Of a stretch of 64,000 nucleotides of DNA, positions 37,555-46,317 are shown piece after piece (within the stretch, counting starts at the first letter, position 1; the number at the start of each line of letters is the position of its first letter). Both the position numbers and the translations under genes were made by a program. Source of the stretch: Aerococcus sanguinicola (GTDB lineage Bacteria; Bacillota; Bacilli; Lactobacillales; Aerococcaceae); assembly GCF_001543145.1 (NCBI RefSeq), contig NZ_CP014160.1, positions 186,001-250,000 on the forward strand, written 5' to 3'. The notes under the pieces are model-generated. The model saw only the letters and a list, made by a program, of their open reading frames with translations, was not told the origin of the DNA and made no database searches.

Positions 37555-37958
37555 TAAAGGTCTGACACTTCCTCTGCTGAATGCTTGCCTTTAGCCTGGC
37601 GCATCTCAAGATTCCATTTCTTGAAAAAATCCGACATCTCAATTGAAGCTGAGAAATTACGCTGGGGAAAAAGCTCACTGAGTTCCGTTATCATCTGCGA
37701 AACCAAGCCTTCGCCCCTAAAAGAAGGCGTCACCGCCACATAGCGCAGAATAATGCTTTGGCTATCCAAGTCTTCATCAAAAGCAATCAAGGCATGGTAG
37801 TTATCGGATGCTTGGTCCCTGTAGAGGTATAAGGACCGGTAGCCGGATTCGATTTTGGCAATTTCATTACTCATCTCCTCATAGTCCTTAAAACGCGGAA
37901 TATAAGAGAGTAAACCCATCGCTACTTTTTTATACTTTGGAATATATGGTGTTAGCAT
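37554..37958 (-). CDS. RibT-like GNAT acetyltransferase
   Basis: 134 residues with a GNAT core: beta strands SLYLYRDQASDNYHALIAF and ILRYVAVTPSFRGEGLVSQM, where RGEG is the acetyl-CoA pyrophosphate-binding turn. In Bacillus ribT, an acetyltransferase of unknown substrate, stands between the riboflavin operon and scpA; here the rib biosynthesis genes are missing but the position before scpA is kept. Function is not known. Confidence 0.78.
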   Translation of the reverse strand: MLTPYIPKYKKVAMGLLSYIPRFKDYEEMSNEIAKIESGYRSLYLYRDQASDNYHALIAFDEDLDSQSIILRYVAVTPSFRGEGLVSQMITELSELFPQRNFSASIEMSDFFKKWNLEMRQAKGKHSAEEVSDL

Positions 37959-38031
37959 ATGTTATCTCCCAATCTAAAAGTCAAAATTTAATTAACGAAA
38001 CTCTAACATATTATCACAGATCTTGCAATTC

Positions 38032-38865
38032 TTACAAGCTTTCTTGGCTTAAGTGGCGGTGCATCCGCTGCCAATAGTGCTGGTAGAGAAGAGCAAATTT
38101 ATCGCTTGCATGGGCCTCCCAGGGCTTGCGCTTGCCACAGAAATGCAAGAGAGCCGTATGGGCAATCACCCACTGGTCATCCCATGCCCCCGCTGAAATC
38201 AGTTCATAGGTCTTCTGATAGCGCATGTCGTAATTATAAATTTGGTCGGGCAAGGCATAGACCTGGTGGCCATAGAGGGCATTGAGGACATCCTGGTCCG
38301 GTAAAAAGAGCTGGTAGTAATGGGAAGCAATGTAGCGGTAAATGTCATCCGCACGCACCTGGGCTCGGAGTGCCGGCAAATTCATCAAGAGCACCCCTGA
38401 ATTGTAGTAAGAGCCCCCATCCTCTCGCTGTAAACGAAGCCGGTTAAAGTCATCCGAGAGCCTGGTGAGACGGGAATGGCTGGCCGCTGCGTATAAATGG
38501 TCAGCTAGGTCTAAGTGGTAGAGCTCTGACAAGTCATTGATGCAGAGGATATCCGCATCCAGGTAGAGGATCCGATCTAAATGGTCCGGTAAGAAGTCTT
38601 GGGCCAGAAGCCGGTAGTAAATAGTTTCCGGATAGCGTTTAGAAACAGGGGCCTGGCTAAAGTCGGCCTCCTCCATATTGATCAAGTGGAGGTCGATGGC
38701 AAAGTTAGCCGTCAGACTTTGGATAGCTTCTTTCCCCGCTAAGGCTCCCTTGGTCAAAATATAGACGGCCTCGACCGCTTCCTTGCTGTTCTCTACCACC
38801 GAAGTAAGGGTGGTCAACATTTGATCGACAAAGCGATGGTCAATAGCAAATAATAAATTCATCAT
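38032..38865 (-). CDS. Glycosyltransferase family 8 protein
   Basis: 277-residue retaining GT-A glycosyltransferase. The metal-binding DxD is in ILYLDADILCINDLSEL, and the nucleotide-sugar region MNLLFAIDHRFVDQMLTTLT starts the protein; GGSYYNSGVLLMNL and DQDVLNALY are further GT8 motifs, with HFCGKRKPWE near the C-terminus. It may act in cell-surface polysaccharide or general stress (GspA-like) pathways; donor and acceptor are unknown. It is transcribed alone, divergent from the chorismate mutase. Confidence 0.9.
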   Translation of the reverse strand: MMNLLFAIDHRFVDQMLTTLTSVVENSKEAVEAVYILTKGALAGKEAIQSLTANFAIDLHLINMEEADFSQAPVSKRYPETIYYRLLAQDFLPDHLDRILYLDADILCINDLSELYHLDLADHLYAAASHSRLTRLSDDFNRLRLQREDGGSYYNSGVLLMNLPALRAQVRADDIYRYIASHYYQLFLPDQDVLNALYGHQVYALPDQIYNYDMRYQKTYELISAGAWDDQWVIAHTALLHFCGKRKPWEAHASDKFALLYQHYWQRMHRHLSQESL

Positions 38866-38885
38866 TACCTTTCTAGTTCTGCTAA

Positions 38886-38914
38886 TTGTCAGAACTCAAA
38901 ATTTTATCTATAAT
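38886..38914 (+). promoter_or_regulatory. Promoter of the chorismate mutase gene
   Basis: TTGTCA (38886-38891), 17 bp, TATAAT (38909-38914), 35 nt before the start codon. Confidence 0.75.
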
Positions 38915-38948
38915 AAGTAAAATGCAGTAAATCATAAGGAGTGAAAGC

Positions 38949-39239
38949 ATGTCCCTAGATCAAGAAAGAAAGAAAATTAACCAGATTGACCAGCAAATTG
39001 TTGCCCTCTATGAAGACCGGCTTAAAGTCAGTGAAGAAATTGCCCGACTCAAAGCCGCTCAAGGGGCGGCTATCTTCGTGGCTGACCGAGAACAGGCCGT
39101 GATCGACAATGTTCAAAAAGGCTTAAAGAATCCAGCCAATGCTGATAGTGTCCAAAAACTCTACCAGGAAATCATGCGCCTATCCCGCGAACGCCAGCAA
39201 GAAATTCTTGCCAACGACCAAACTAATCCAGAGCACTAA
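38949..39239 (+). CDS. Chorismate mutase, AroQ type
   Basis: Converts chorismate to prephenate for Phe and Tyr synthesis. The 96 residues form the AroQ helical fold: INQIDQQIVALYEDRLKVSE (catalytic arginine in the DRLK helix), EEIARLKAAQG and FVADREQAVIDNV, with the second-helix EIMRLSRERQQE. RBS is AAGGAGTG. No other aromatic pathway gene is nearby. Its last 17 bases overlap the converging sirtuin gene. Confidence 0.9.
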   Translation: MSLDQERKKINQIDQQIVALYEDRLKVSEEIARLKAAQGAAIFVADREQAVIDNVQKGLKNPANADSVQKLYQEIMRLSRERQQEILANDQTNPEH

Positions 39240-39954
39240 AGACTCGGCCCACCCGGTCTTGAAAGACAATGAGTGATTGCTTCTGAGCCACTTGGAGGGG
39301 GCTTTTGTTAATTAAGACCAGGTCTTTGCCGCCGTAATAATTAATCAAGCCCGCTGCCGGATAAACGACCAGGGAAGTCCCAGCAATAATCAGCAAATCC
39401 GCCTCTTGCAAGGCCTGGACAGCGGCTTGAAGGACAGAGGCATCTAAACCCTCTTCATAGAGCACGATATCTGGCCGCACGATGCCCTGGTCTTTTTCGC
39501 AGCGAGGAATCCCGTCTCGGTCCTGACGCAAGTCTTCATAGGCATAAGCCTGGCCATAGTCCATACAGTAATTGCGCCAAACGGACCCATGTAATTCAAA
39601 CACCCGCTGGCTACCAGCCTTCTGGTGGAGACCATCAATGTTTTGAGTGATGACCGTCACTTCCTTCCCTCGAGCCTCCAAGTCCGCCAGATAGCGGTGG
39701 GCCGGATTGGGCTCAGCCTCAGGGAAGACCAAGTGTTCGAAATAAAAAGCAAAAAATTCTTCTGGATGGGCCATAAAGTAATGGTGGGAAATCACCTCTT
39801 CGGCCGGAATCTGTGCCCCTTGGTCCTTGCTGTAGAGCCCTTCAGAGGAGCGAAAATCAGGGATACCACTTTCAGTTGACACCCCTGCCCCACCGAAAAA
39901 GACCAGATGTTGACTCTTGTCAATTAATGCTTGCAATTGATCTATTTTTTCCAT
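39223..39954 (-). CDS. cobB: NAD-dependent protein deacetylase, Sir2 family, with incomplete zinc motif
   Basis: Sirtuin of 243 residues. NAD-binding FFGGAGVSTESGIPDFRS (19-36), VITQNIDGLHQKAG (101-114) and the catalytic His in FELHGS (His122) are intact. The zinc module is atypical: the usual CxxC pairs read CMDY (130-133) and CEKD (152-155), so two of four cysteines are replaced by Tyr and Asp. The DNA shows in-frame TAT and GAC codons there, not a frameshift. The enzyme may coordinate metal differently or not at all. It is transcribed alone, converging on the chorismate mutase gene. Confidence 0.9.
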   Translation of the reverse strand: MEKIDQLQALIDKSQHLVFFGGAGVSTESGIPDFRSSEGLYSKDQGAQIPAEEVISHHYFMAHPEEFFAFYFEHLVFPEAEPNPAHRYLADLEARGKEVTVITQNIDGLHQKAGSQRVFELHGSVWRNYCMDYGQAYAYEDLRQDRDGIPRCEKDQGIVRPDIVLYEEGLDASVLQAAVQALQEADLLIIAGTSLVVYPAAGLINYYGGKDLVLINKSPLQVAQKQSLIVFQDRVGRVFSALD

Positions 39955-40099
39955 AATACCACCCTTTCTCAGTTCATCGATTCAAGCTCTGCTTCTATTT
40001 TAACAGAGCTTGGGAAAAAGCAGAAATTTAAAGGAAAATATTAACCCTTTATTGCATTTTCTGTTAATATAATACATAAAGAAGTGGAGGTTATTCCTA

Positions 40100-40879
40100 A
40101 TGCGTAAATTCTTATCCATCATCGGCTTGGCCTTGTTTATTTTCTTAGGCGGCTGTTCCCAAGTCCAAAAGACGGACGACGCCTTCTTCGCCGACCTGGC
40201 CTCAACCTGGCAGGATCGGACGGAAACTATGAAGAAAGTGGAAAAGGAAAATGATATCACCAAGTCCTTCAAGGCAATCTTTGAAACGGAGTTAAAGGGA
40301 CTAGAGAAGTATGAAAATGCTGATTTCGAAGATCCTGAACTCGGTCAAACGGTTCAAAATTACCTCAAAGAAGTTAGAGCCTGTCTTGAAGCCCTAGACA
40401 CGGACCAATTGGGCTATGACGACCTTGAAAACTATCTTAACCACTATGACAAGCGGGTGGGCTATCTCAAGGAGCTCTCCAAAGACAAGCGTTATGTCCT
40501 ACCTGAGGGGTCGGAAGATGACCTGGCCTTAGACCGTGAACAGATTAAAAAAGACAAGGCTAAGGCTGAGGAGCGAACCGATATCCTGAAGAAATTCCAA
40601 GAAGACCTCAATAAACTGAGCTTCCAAGGTAGCAAGGATGCTAATGGCCAAACCAATATCAGCGGTCAATTATCCAATACTACAGGAGCGGACTTAGCCA
40701 ACTTCACCATCACCATCAAGTTCCTCGATAAGGATGGCAATGAAGTAGACAAGCAAAGCGAAAAAATTGACGTCCTGAAAAATGGCGAAACGAAAGATCT
40801 GACATATTCCACTGACAAAGACTTTGCCAGTGTTGCTCCAGACCTTAACTTAGATAATCTGGAAATTAATAAGCCCTAG
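40100..40879 (+). CDS. Lipoprotein with FxLYD-type C-terminal domain
   Basis: Secreted lipoprotein: signal sequence MRKFLSIIGLALFIFLGGC with the lipidated Cys at residue 19. Residues 40-170 are helical and highly charged, and residues 175-255 form a beta-rich FxLYD-like domain (GQLSNTTGADLANFTITIKF, ending LDNLEINKP). Such domains are common in Firmicutes lipoproteins of unknown role. GTGGAGG precedes the ATG, and a strong terminator follows, so it is monocistronic. Confidence 0.87.
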   Translation: MRKFLSIIGLALFIFLGGCSQVQKTDDAFFADLASTWQDRTETMKKVEKENDITKSFKAIFETELKGLEKYENADFEDPELGQTVQNYLKEVRACLEALDTDQLGYDDLENYLNHYDKRVGYLKELSKDKRYVLPEGSEDDLALDREQIKKDKAKAEERTDILKKFQEDLNKLSFQGSKDANGQTNISGQLSNTTGADLANFTITIKFLDKDGNEVDKQSEKIDVLKNGETKDLTYSTDKDFASVAPDLNLDNLEINKP

Positions 40880-40890
40880 GGCAAATAAAG

Positions 40891-40936
40891 AAGCCTTAAA
40901 GTGAAACAGGCAAGCTGTTTACTTTAAGGCTTTTTT
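40891..40936 (+). terminator. Terminator between the lipoprotein and xerD
   Basis: Stem AAGCCTTAAAGT/ACTTTAAGGCTT followed by T6; a symmetric A-rich flank lets it serve converging xerD as well. Confidence 0.85.
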
Positions 40937-40942
40937 AGTGCA

Positions 40943-41836
40943 TTAAGACCGTGGGAAGGACTTAGCATAAATTTCTTTGAGATGAGGAGCATGGATATGG
41001 GTATAAATTTGTGTCGTGGAAATATCACTATGGCCAAGCAATTCTTGAACGACCCGCAAATCCGCCCCATTCTCAAGAATATGGGTCGCAAAGGAGTGGC
41101 GGAGAGTGTGGGGGCTCACATTTTTTTGGATACCGACTTCTTGGACATAGGCCTTGATGCGCTTCCACACCCCTTGACGGCTGATCCCCTTTCCGTGGTG
41201 GTTTAGGAATAAGATCTCCGAATCCTTATCCTTGAGCAGTTGGTCACGGGCATAGTCCTGGTAGCGGCCAATCCAATCAGCAGCCACTTCCCCCAGGGGC
41301 ACAATCCGCTCCTTGTCCCCCTTGCCCAAACTCTGGAGGAAGCCTAATTCTGGATGGATATCCGTTACTTTGAGATGGACGAGCTCACTCACACGAAGGC
41401 CCGAAGCATAGAGGAGCTCCAACATGGCCCGGTCTCTTAGTCCTAGGGGTGTCCCGATATCTGGAGCCTGGAGCAAACGGTCCACTTCAGCCATGCTTAA
41501 GACAGTGGGCAGGGTCTGCCGTTTCTTGGGCATGGCAATCTGGTCGACGGGATTCTGGTCAATCTGTCCGTTCAACAATAAGTGGGAAAAGAAACGCCGC
41601 AAGCATGACAGCAAGTGGCTGAGGGTAGTCGGCTTCTGTCCTTGGTCGCTCTTGAACTTGAGAAAGGCCCGGATATCTGTGCGATCTAGGTCCTTGTAAT
41701 GGCTAAAGCCTTGGTCCTCCATCCAAGCATCCAAGCCCCGGATATCATTGGCGTAGCTCTTGATAGTGTTATTCGATAAACCTGCCTCTACCTTGAGTGT
41801 CATCAGAAAGTCTTCCAGAAGTTCCTTATTCGTCAT
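40943..41836 (-). CDS. xerD: Tyrosine recombinase XerD
   Basis: Resolves chromosome dimers at dif together with a partner recombinase. All catalytic residues are visible: Arg148 (ASGLRVSELV), Lys172 (LGKGDKERIVP), His243 and Arg246 (PHTLRHSFATHIL), His269 (LLGHSDIST) and Tyr278 (TQIYTH). The N-terminal SAM-like domain covers residues 1-100. The 297-residue length and position after fur match chromosomal XerD rather than a phage integrase. It overlaps fur by 11 bases. Confidence 0.95.
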   Translation of the reverse strand: MTNKELLEDFLMTLKVEAGLSNNTIKSYANDIRGLDAWMEDQGFSHYKDLDRTDIRAFLKFKSDQGQKPTTLSHLLSCLRRFFSHLLLNGQIDQNPVDQIAMPKKRQTLPTVLSMAEVDRLLQAPDIGTPLGLRDRAMLELLYASGLRVSELVHLKVTDIHPELGFLQSLGKGDKERIVPLGEVAADWIGRYQDYARDQLLKDKDSEILFLNHHGKGISRQGVWKRIKAYVQEVGIQKNVSPHTLRHSFATHILENGADLRVVQELLGHSDISTTQIYTHIHAPHLKEIYAKSFPRS

Positions 41837-42287
41837 AGGGCAAGTCTCCTTCTTGGCAGTCCTGGCAGAGGCCGTGGATGACCAAGTGGTGGTTAGTCAC
41901 CTTGAAGTGGAAGTTTTTTTCGACTTCTTTTTCTACAGCGTCCAGGAGGTCCTCGTTGATTTCAATAATCCGACCGCAATGGATGCAAACCAAGTGGTGG
42001 GGGGCATGCTGGGATTGCCGGTTGATGAGGCTGTAATAGGCCAATCCTTCGCTGCCCATGACCTTGCTGACCACCTGGATGGACGTTAAAATCTCCAGGG
42101 TCCGGTAGACGGTGGCCAGACCGATTGATTCATTCTTTTCCCGGGTGTACATATAGATTTGTTCGGCACTCAGCAACTGGTCGCTTTGCTCAATCAATAC
42201 CTGTAGGGTGCTCTGACGTTGGGGCGTCAGCTTAAATCCAGAAGCTTGAACCGAAGCCTTCAGCTCTTGAAATTGGTCTGTCCCCAC
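41826..42287 (-). CDS. fur: Fur-family metalloregulator
   Basis: 153 residues: winged helix (SGFKLTPQRQSTLQVLIEQS, IGLATVYRTLEILTSIQVVS) and dimer domain with metal-site residues HAPHHLVCIHCGRIIEI and the C-terminal CQDC pair (structural zinc CxxC motifs at CIHC and CQDC). The position beside xerD equals that of fur in Bacillus and Staphylococcus, so an iron sensor is likely, but PerR or Zur activity cannot be excluded from sequence. Its ATG overlaps the stop of cvfB. Confidence 0.92.
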   Translation of the reverse strand: MGTDQFQELKASVQASGFKLTPQRQSTLQVLIEQSDQLLSAEQIYMYTREKNESIGLATVYRTLEILTSIQVVSKVMGSEGLAYYSLINRQSQHAPHHLVCIHCGRIIEINEDLLDAVEKEVEKNFHFKVTNHHLVIHGLCQDCQEGDLPYDE

Positions 42288-43168
42288 TAGTCCTCATCCC
42301 CTTTGTTTACTAAATAAATACCTGCTTGGTCCTGGCGCAGGATCCCCTCTTTCATCAGATGGCCGAGGGCACGTTTAAATTGGGCCTTGGAAAGGCTGAA
42401 GAACTTACGAATATCTTCCGGCCGGCTCTTATCATTGTAAGGTAGGAAGTGATCTGGTTGCCGTTCCAGGATAGCCTGAATCATTTGAGCATCTTCATTG
42501 ATGACTTGGTAGGCTTGCGGTTTCAGGGACAGGTTTAAGTTGCCATGTTGGCCCACACCGATCACCCGGGCGGTCACTTCCTCACCCAGGGCGGGCTCTT
42601 CATAGCGCTCACTCTCATGGATAAAGGCCTGGTAGTAGTCCTCTGTCAAAAGATAGGTCCCCACAAACTTGCAGCGGTAGACCCGAGCTTTCACCGTTTT
42701 ATTATTCCAAGTCGAAGTATGGGGGGACAGACGCTTGGAAATCTGCTGGAAGACCTGGTCGTCCGCTAGCTTGGCCCAGACCCGGTCCTTCTTGTCTACT
42801 TCTAGGCGCACAAAGAGCTTGCTGCCTTTTTTAGGCCAAAGATGCTTCTCTTGAGGGAGGTCATCCAGGGATAGCACCATGTCCTTATCCGGCAAGCCAA
42901 TAGCCAAAAAGACCCCTAAATCTGGTTTAACGGAAGTAACTTCTCCCCAACCGTAACGAGCTTGGCGGACCTCAGGCAGGTCCAGGGTCATGCACAATTG
43001 CTTGTGACTGTTCTCATAAACGAAGCCTCGAATGCTGTCGCCCATTTTGAGCGATCCAGCTTGGTCTCTGTCTAAGCGGTAGGACAAGCCATCTTTTTGC
43101 ACAAAAAAGTGTTTATCGTTCTCATCGGTAACAATGCCTGTCACCAGGCTTCCTAAATATTTATTCAT
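42287..43168 (-). CDS. cvfB: CvfB-type RNA-binding regulator (S1-like domains and winged helix)
   Basis: 293 residues with three S1-like domains (about 1-65, 70-140 and 145-220; e.g. LGSLVTGIVTDENDKHFFVQ and GWGEVTSVKPDLGVFLAIGL) and a C-terminal winged helix (RPEDIRKFFSLSKAQFKRAL). The CvfB family influences virulence gene and protease expression in staphylococci through RNA binding. It heads the cvfB-fur-xerD unit with overlapping start and stop codons. The start follows GAGGTAGACC. Confidence 0.92.
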   Translation of the reverse strand: MNKYLGSLVTGIVTDENDKHFFVQKDGLSYRLDRDQAGSLKMGDSIRGFVYENSHKQLCMTLDLPEVRQARYGWGEVTSVKPDLGVFLAIGLPDKDMVLSLDDLPQEKHLWPKKGSKLFVRLEVDKKDRVWAKLADDQVFQQISKRLSPHTSTWNNKTVKARVYRCKFVGTYLLTEDYYQAFIHESERYEEPALGEEVTARVIGVGQHGNLNLSLKPQAYQVINEDAQMIQAILERQPDHFLPYNDKSRPEDIRKFFSLSKAQFKRALGHLMKEGILRQDQAGIYLVNKGDED

Positions 43169-43260
43169 GGTCTACCTCTTTCATTGGTCGAATCGTATCC
43201 AATTTCATACGCTTTCTATTCTAGCATACTTTAAGCTTCGAGCGCTCGACCTGGTCTTAT

Positions 43261-43305
43261 AAAAAAAGAATTTTGCTCATTGGTTAATCCAACAAGCAAA
43301 ATTCT
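43261..43305 (-). terminator. pyk terminator
   Basis: Minus-strand stem AGAATTTTGC/GCAAAATTCT with an inner TTGG/CCAA pair and a T7 tail, 120 nt downstream of pyk and just before the cvfB promoter region. Confidence 0.85.
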
Positions 43306-43425
43306 CAATCTAGTTTCAGCTTAATTAAGTACCTAGAACAGAAGAATCAGATTCTTTTTCAATCACCATTTGTAAAAACTGATCCAGTGATTCAGGGCTG
43401 GGCGACTTTTGTCAGAGTCTCTTAA

Positions 43426-45201
43426 TTAAGCGTCGCCGCCTTCATAAACAACACCACGACGGGCATCGACGGTGACTAATTGACCTTCAGTCACTTCTGC
43501 AACTGCACCTTCAGCCCCTACGATAACTGGGGTATTGGTGTTGATGCCAAGTACGGCAGCATGGCTCGTTACACCGCCTTCTTCAACGATAACTGCCTTC
43601 GCTTTGCTAATGGTATCGTTGTATGATTCATCTGTTGTCTTCACAACAAGGACAGAATTAGCCGTTACTTTTTCGTTAGCTTCTTCTGCATCCTTAGCTA
43701 AGACAACGTGACCGACAGCAGAATTTTCCCCGATACCTTGGCCGCGAACGATTTGACGACCAACGATTTGGATCTTCATTAAGTTAGTTGTGCCACGTTC
43801 GCCGACAGGAACACCAGCAGTTACTAAGATCTTGTCGCCGTCTTGGGCATAGCCATTTTCCTTAGCTAAGTTAGCAGCTAAGATCATCATGTCATCAGTT
43901 GTTGCTGGACGTTCAGCTACAATTGGTTCTACCCCACTCGAAAGCATAAGCTTATTGGCGCGGCTTTCAGAGAAGGTTAAAGCCAAGATTGTCGCATTTG
44001 GACGGTATTTAGAAATCATCTTAGCCGTAAAACCAGAATCTGTGGCAGCAACAATGGTACGGATACCCAAGTTGCTTGCTGTATAAGCAACGGATTGGCT
44101 GATAGCTTCGGCCACGTCTAATTGGGCATGGTCACCACGTTCCACATGGTTAGGTAAAACACCTTCTGAATGCGCAGCGATTTGAGCTTCAGTTGCCAAA
44201 GCAATCCGGTTCATGGTTTGAACGGCTTCAACAGGATAGTCCCCAGCTGCTGTTTCACCAGATAACATGATGGCATCGGTACCGTCGTAGATAGCATTGG
44301 CAACGTCTGATGCTTCAGCACGCGTTGGACGTGGGTTCCGTTGCATGGAATCTAACATTTGGGTAGCTGTAATAACTGGTTTGCCCAAGCTATTGCAGAG
44401 TTCAATCATATCTTTTTGAGCGATTGGAACAGTTTCTACAGGAATTTCAACCCCTAAGTCCCCGCGGGCAATCATTAAACCATCGGAAACGTTCATAATT
44501 TCTTTAATGTTGTCCACGCCTTCTTGGTTTTCGATCTTAGGCAGGACTTGAACATCTTGGTTGCCAGTTTCTTCTAGGATTTCGCGGATTTCAAGAATGT
44601 CTTCTGGTTTACGGACAAAGGAAGCAGCAATAAAGTCAATGCCTTGTTCAAGACCAAAGCGGATATCGGCTTCGTCCTTGTCGGTAATCCCTGGTAGGTT
44701 GATAGAAACGCCTGGTACGTTGACACCCTTCTTGTCCTTGATGATCCCGCTGTTTTCAACAACGGTAACAATTTCGCCATTGGCTTTGTTAATGTCAGTA
44801 ACCAGTAAGTCAACCAGACCGTCGTCGACTAAGATATGTGAACCAACGTGAACGTCATCAATCAATTGTGGGTAAGTGATCGAGAATTTAGTCGCATCCC
44901 CTTCAACTTCTTCTGAGAAGATTGAAACGGTCGTACCTTTTTCAAGTAAAACAGGTTCATGGTTAACCATATTGTGGGTACGGATTTCAGGCCCCTTGGT
45001 GTCCAATAAGAGGGCAACCCGCTTGCCGCTTTGTTTGGCAGCTTCACGGATGTTCTTAATCCGGGCTTCATGTTCTTCATGAGAGCCGTGTGAGAAGTTC
45101 AAACGAGCGACGTTCATGCCCGCTTCCATTAATTGAACTAGGGTTTCAACTGACTCAGAAGCTGGGCCAATAGTACAAACAATTTTAGTGTTCTTTTGCA
45201 T
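43426..45201 (-). CDS. pyk: Pyruvate kinase with C-terminal PEP-utiliser-like domain
   Basis: Last glycolytic step: phosphoenolpyruvate plus ADP to pyruvate plus [23 protein letters not shown] opens the barrel; [12 protein letters not shown] and the signature [14 protein letters not shown] with [12 protein letters not shown] bind metal and substrate. Residues from about 485 form the extra PEP-utiliser-like domain found in Bacillales and Lactobacillales enzymes, ending [20 protein letters not shown] with the TSHAA motif. The 591 residues are normal for that form. It is downstream of pfkA in one operon. Confidence 0.97.
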   Translation of the reverse strand: MQKNTKIVCTIGPASESVETLVQLMEAGMNVARLNFSHGSHEEHEARIKNIREAAKQSGKRVALLLDTKGPEIRTHNMVNHEPVLLEKGTTVSIFSEEVEGDATKFSITYPQLIDDVHVGSHILVDDGLVDLLVTDINKANGEIVTVVENSGIIKDKKGVNVPGVSINLPGITDKDEADIRFGLEQGIDFIAASFVRKPEDILEIREILEETGNQDVQVLPKIENQEGVDNIKEIMNVSDGLMIARGDLGVEIPVETVPIAQKDMIELCNSLGKPVITATQMLDSMQRNPRPTRAEASDVANAIYDGTDAIMLSGETAAGDYPVEAVQTMNRIALATEAQIAAHSEGVLPNHVERGDHAQLDVAEAISQSVAYTASNLGIRTIVAATDSGFTAKMISKYRPNATILALTFSESRANKLMLSSGVEPIVAERPATTDDMMILAANLAKENGYAQDGDKILVTAGVPVGERGTTNLMKIQIVGRQIVRGQGIGENSAVGHVVLAKDAEEANEKVTANSVLVVKTTDESYNDTISKAKAVIVEEGGVTSHAAVLGINTNTPVIVGAEGAVAEVTEGQLVTVDARRGVVYEGGDA

Positions 45202-45256
45202 TTTTGTTCTCCTTTTTTTGCTTTAATCCTTTGAACGAATAGACATTATAAGCGAC

Positions 45257-46249
<993 letters not shown>

Positions 46250-46317
46250 TCATACAGTTTTATCTTAACATTTTTTCTAAAAAATGTCGCCCTATTTGTA
46301 ATTTTTTCACGAACTTG

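Noticed and set aside
40000..40272. Minus-strand open frame opposite the lipoprotein start
   Set aside because: It overlaps the signal-peptide region of a well-supported plus-strand lipoprotein and lacks a ribosome site.
40943..41836. Tyrosine recombinase considered as a phage integrase
   Set aside because: Position after fur, XerD length and sequence, and absence of phage genes or attachment sites indicate the housekeeping recombinase.
43306..43425. Two copies of the palindrome CTTAATTAAG near the end of pyk
   Set aside because: AT-rich 10-bp palindromes are common and no further structure joins them.
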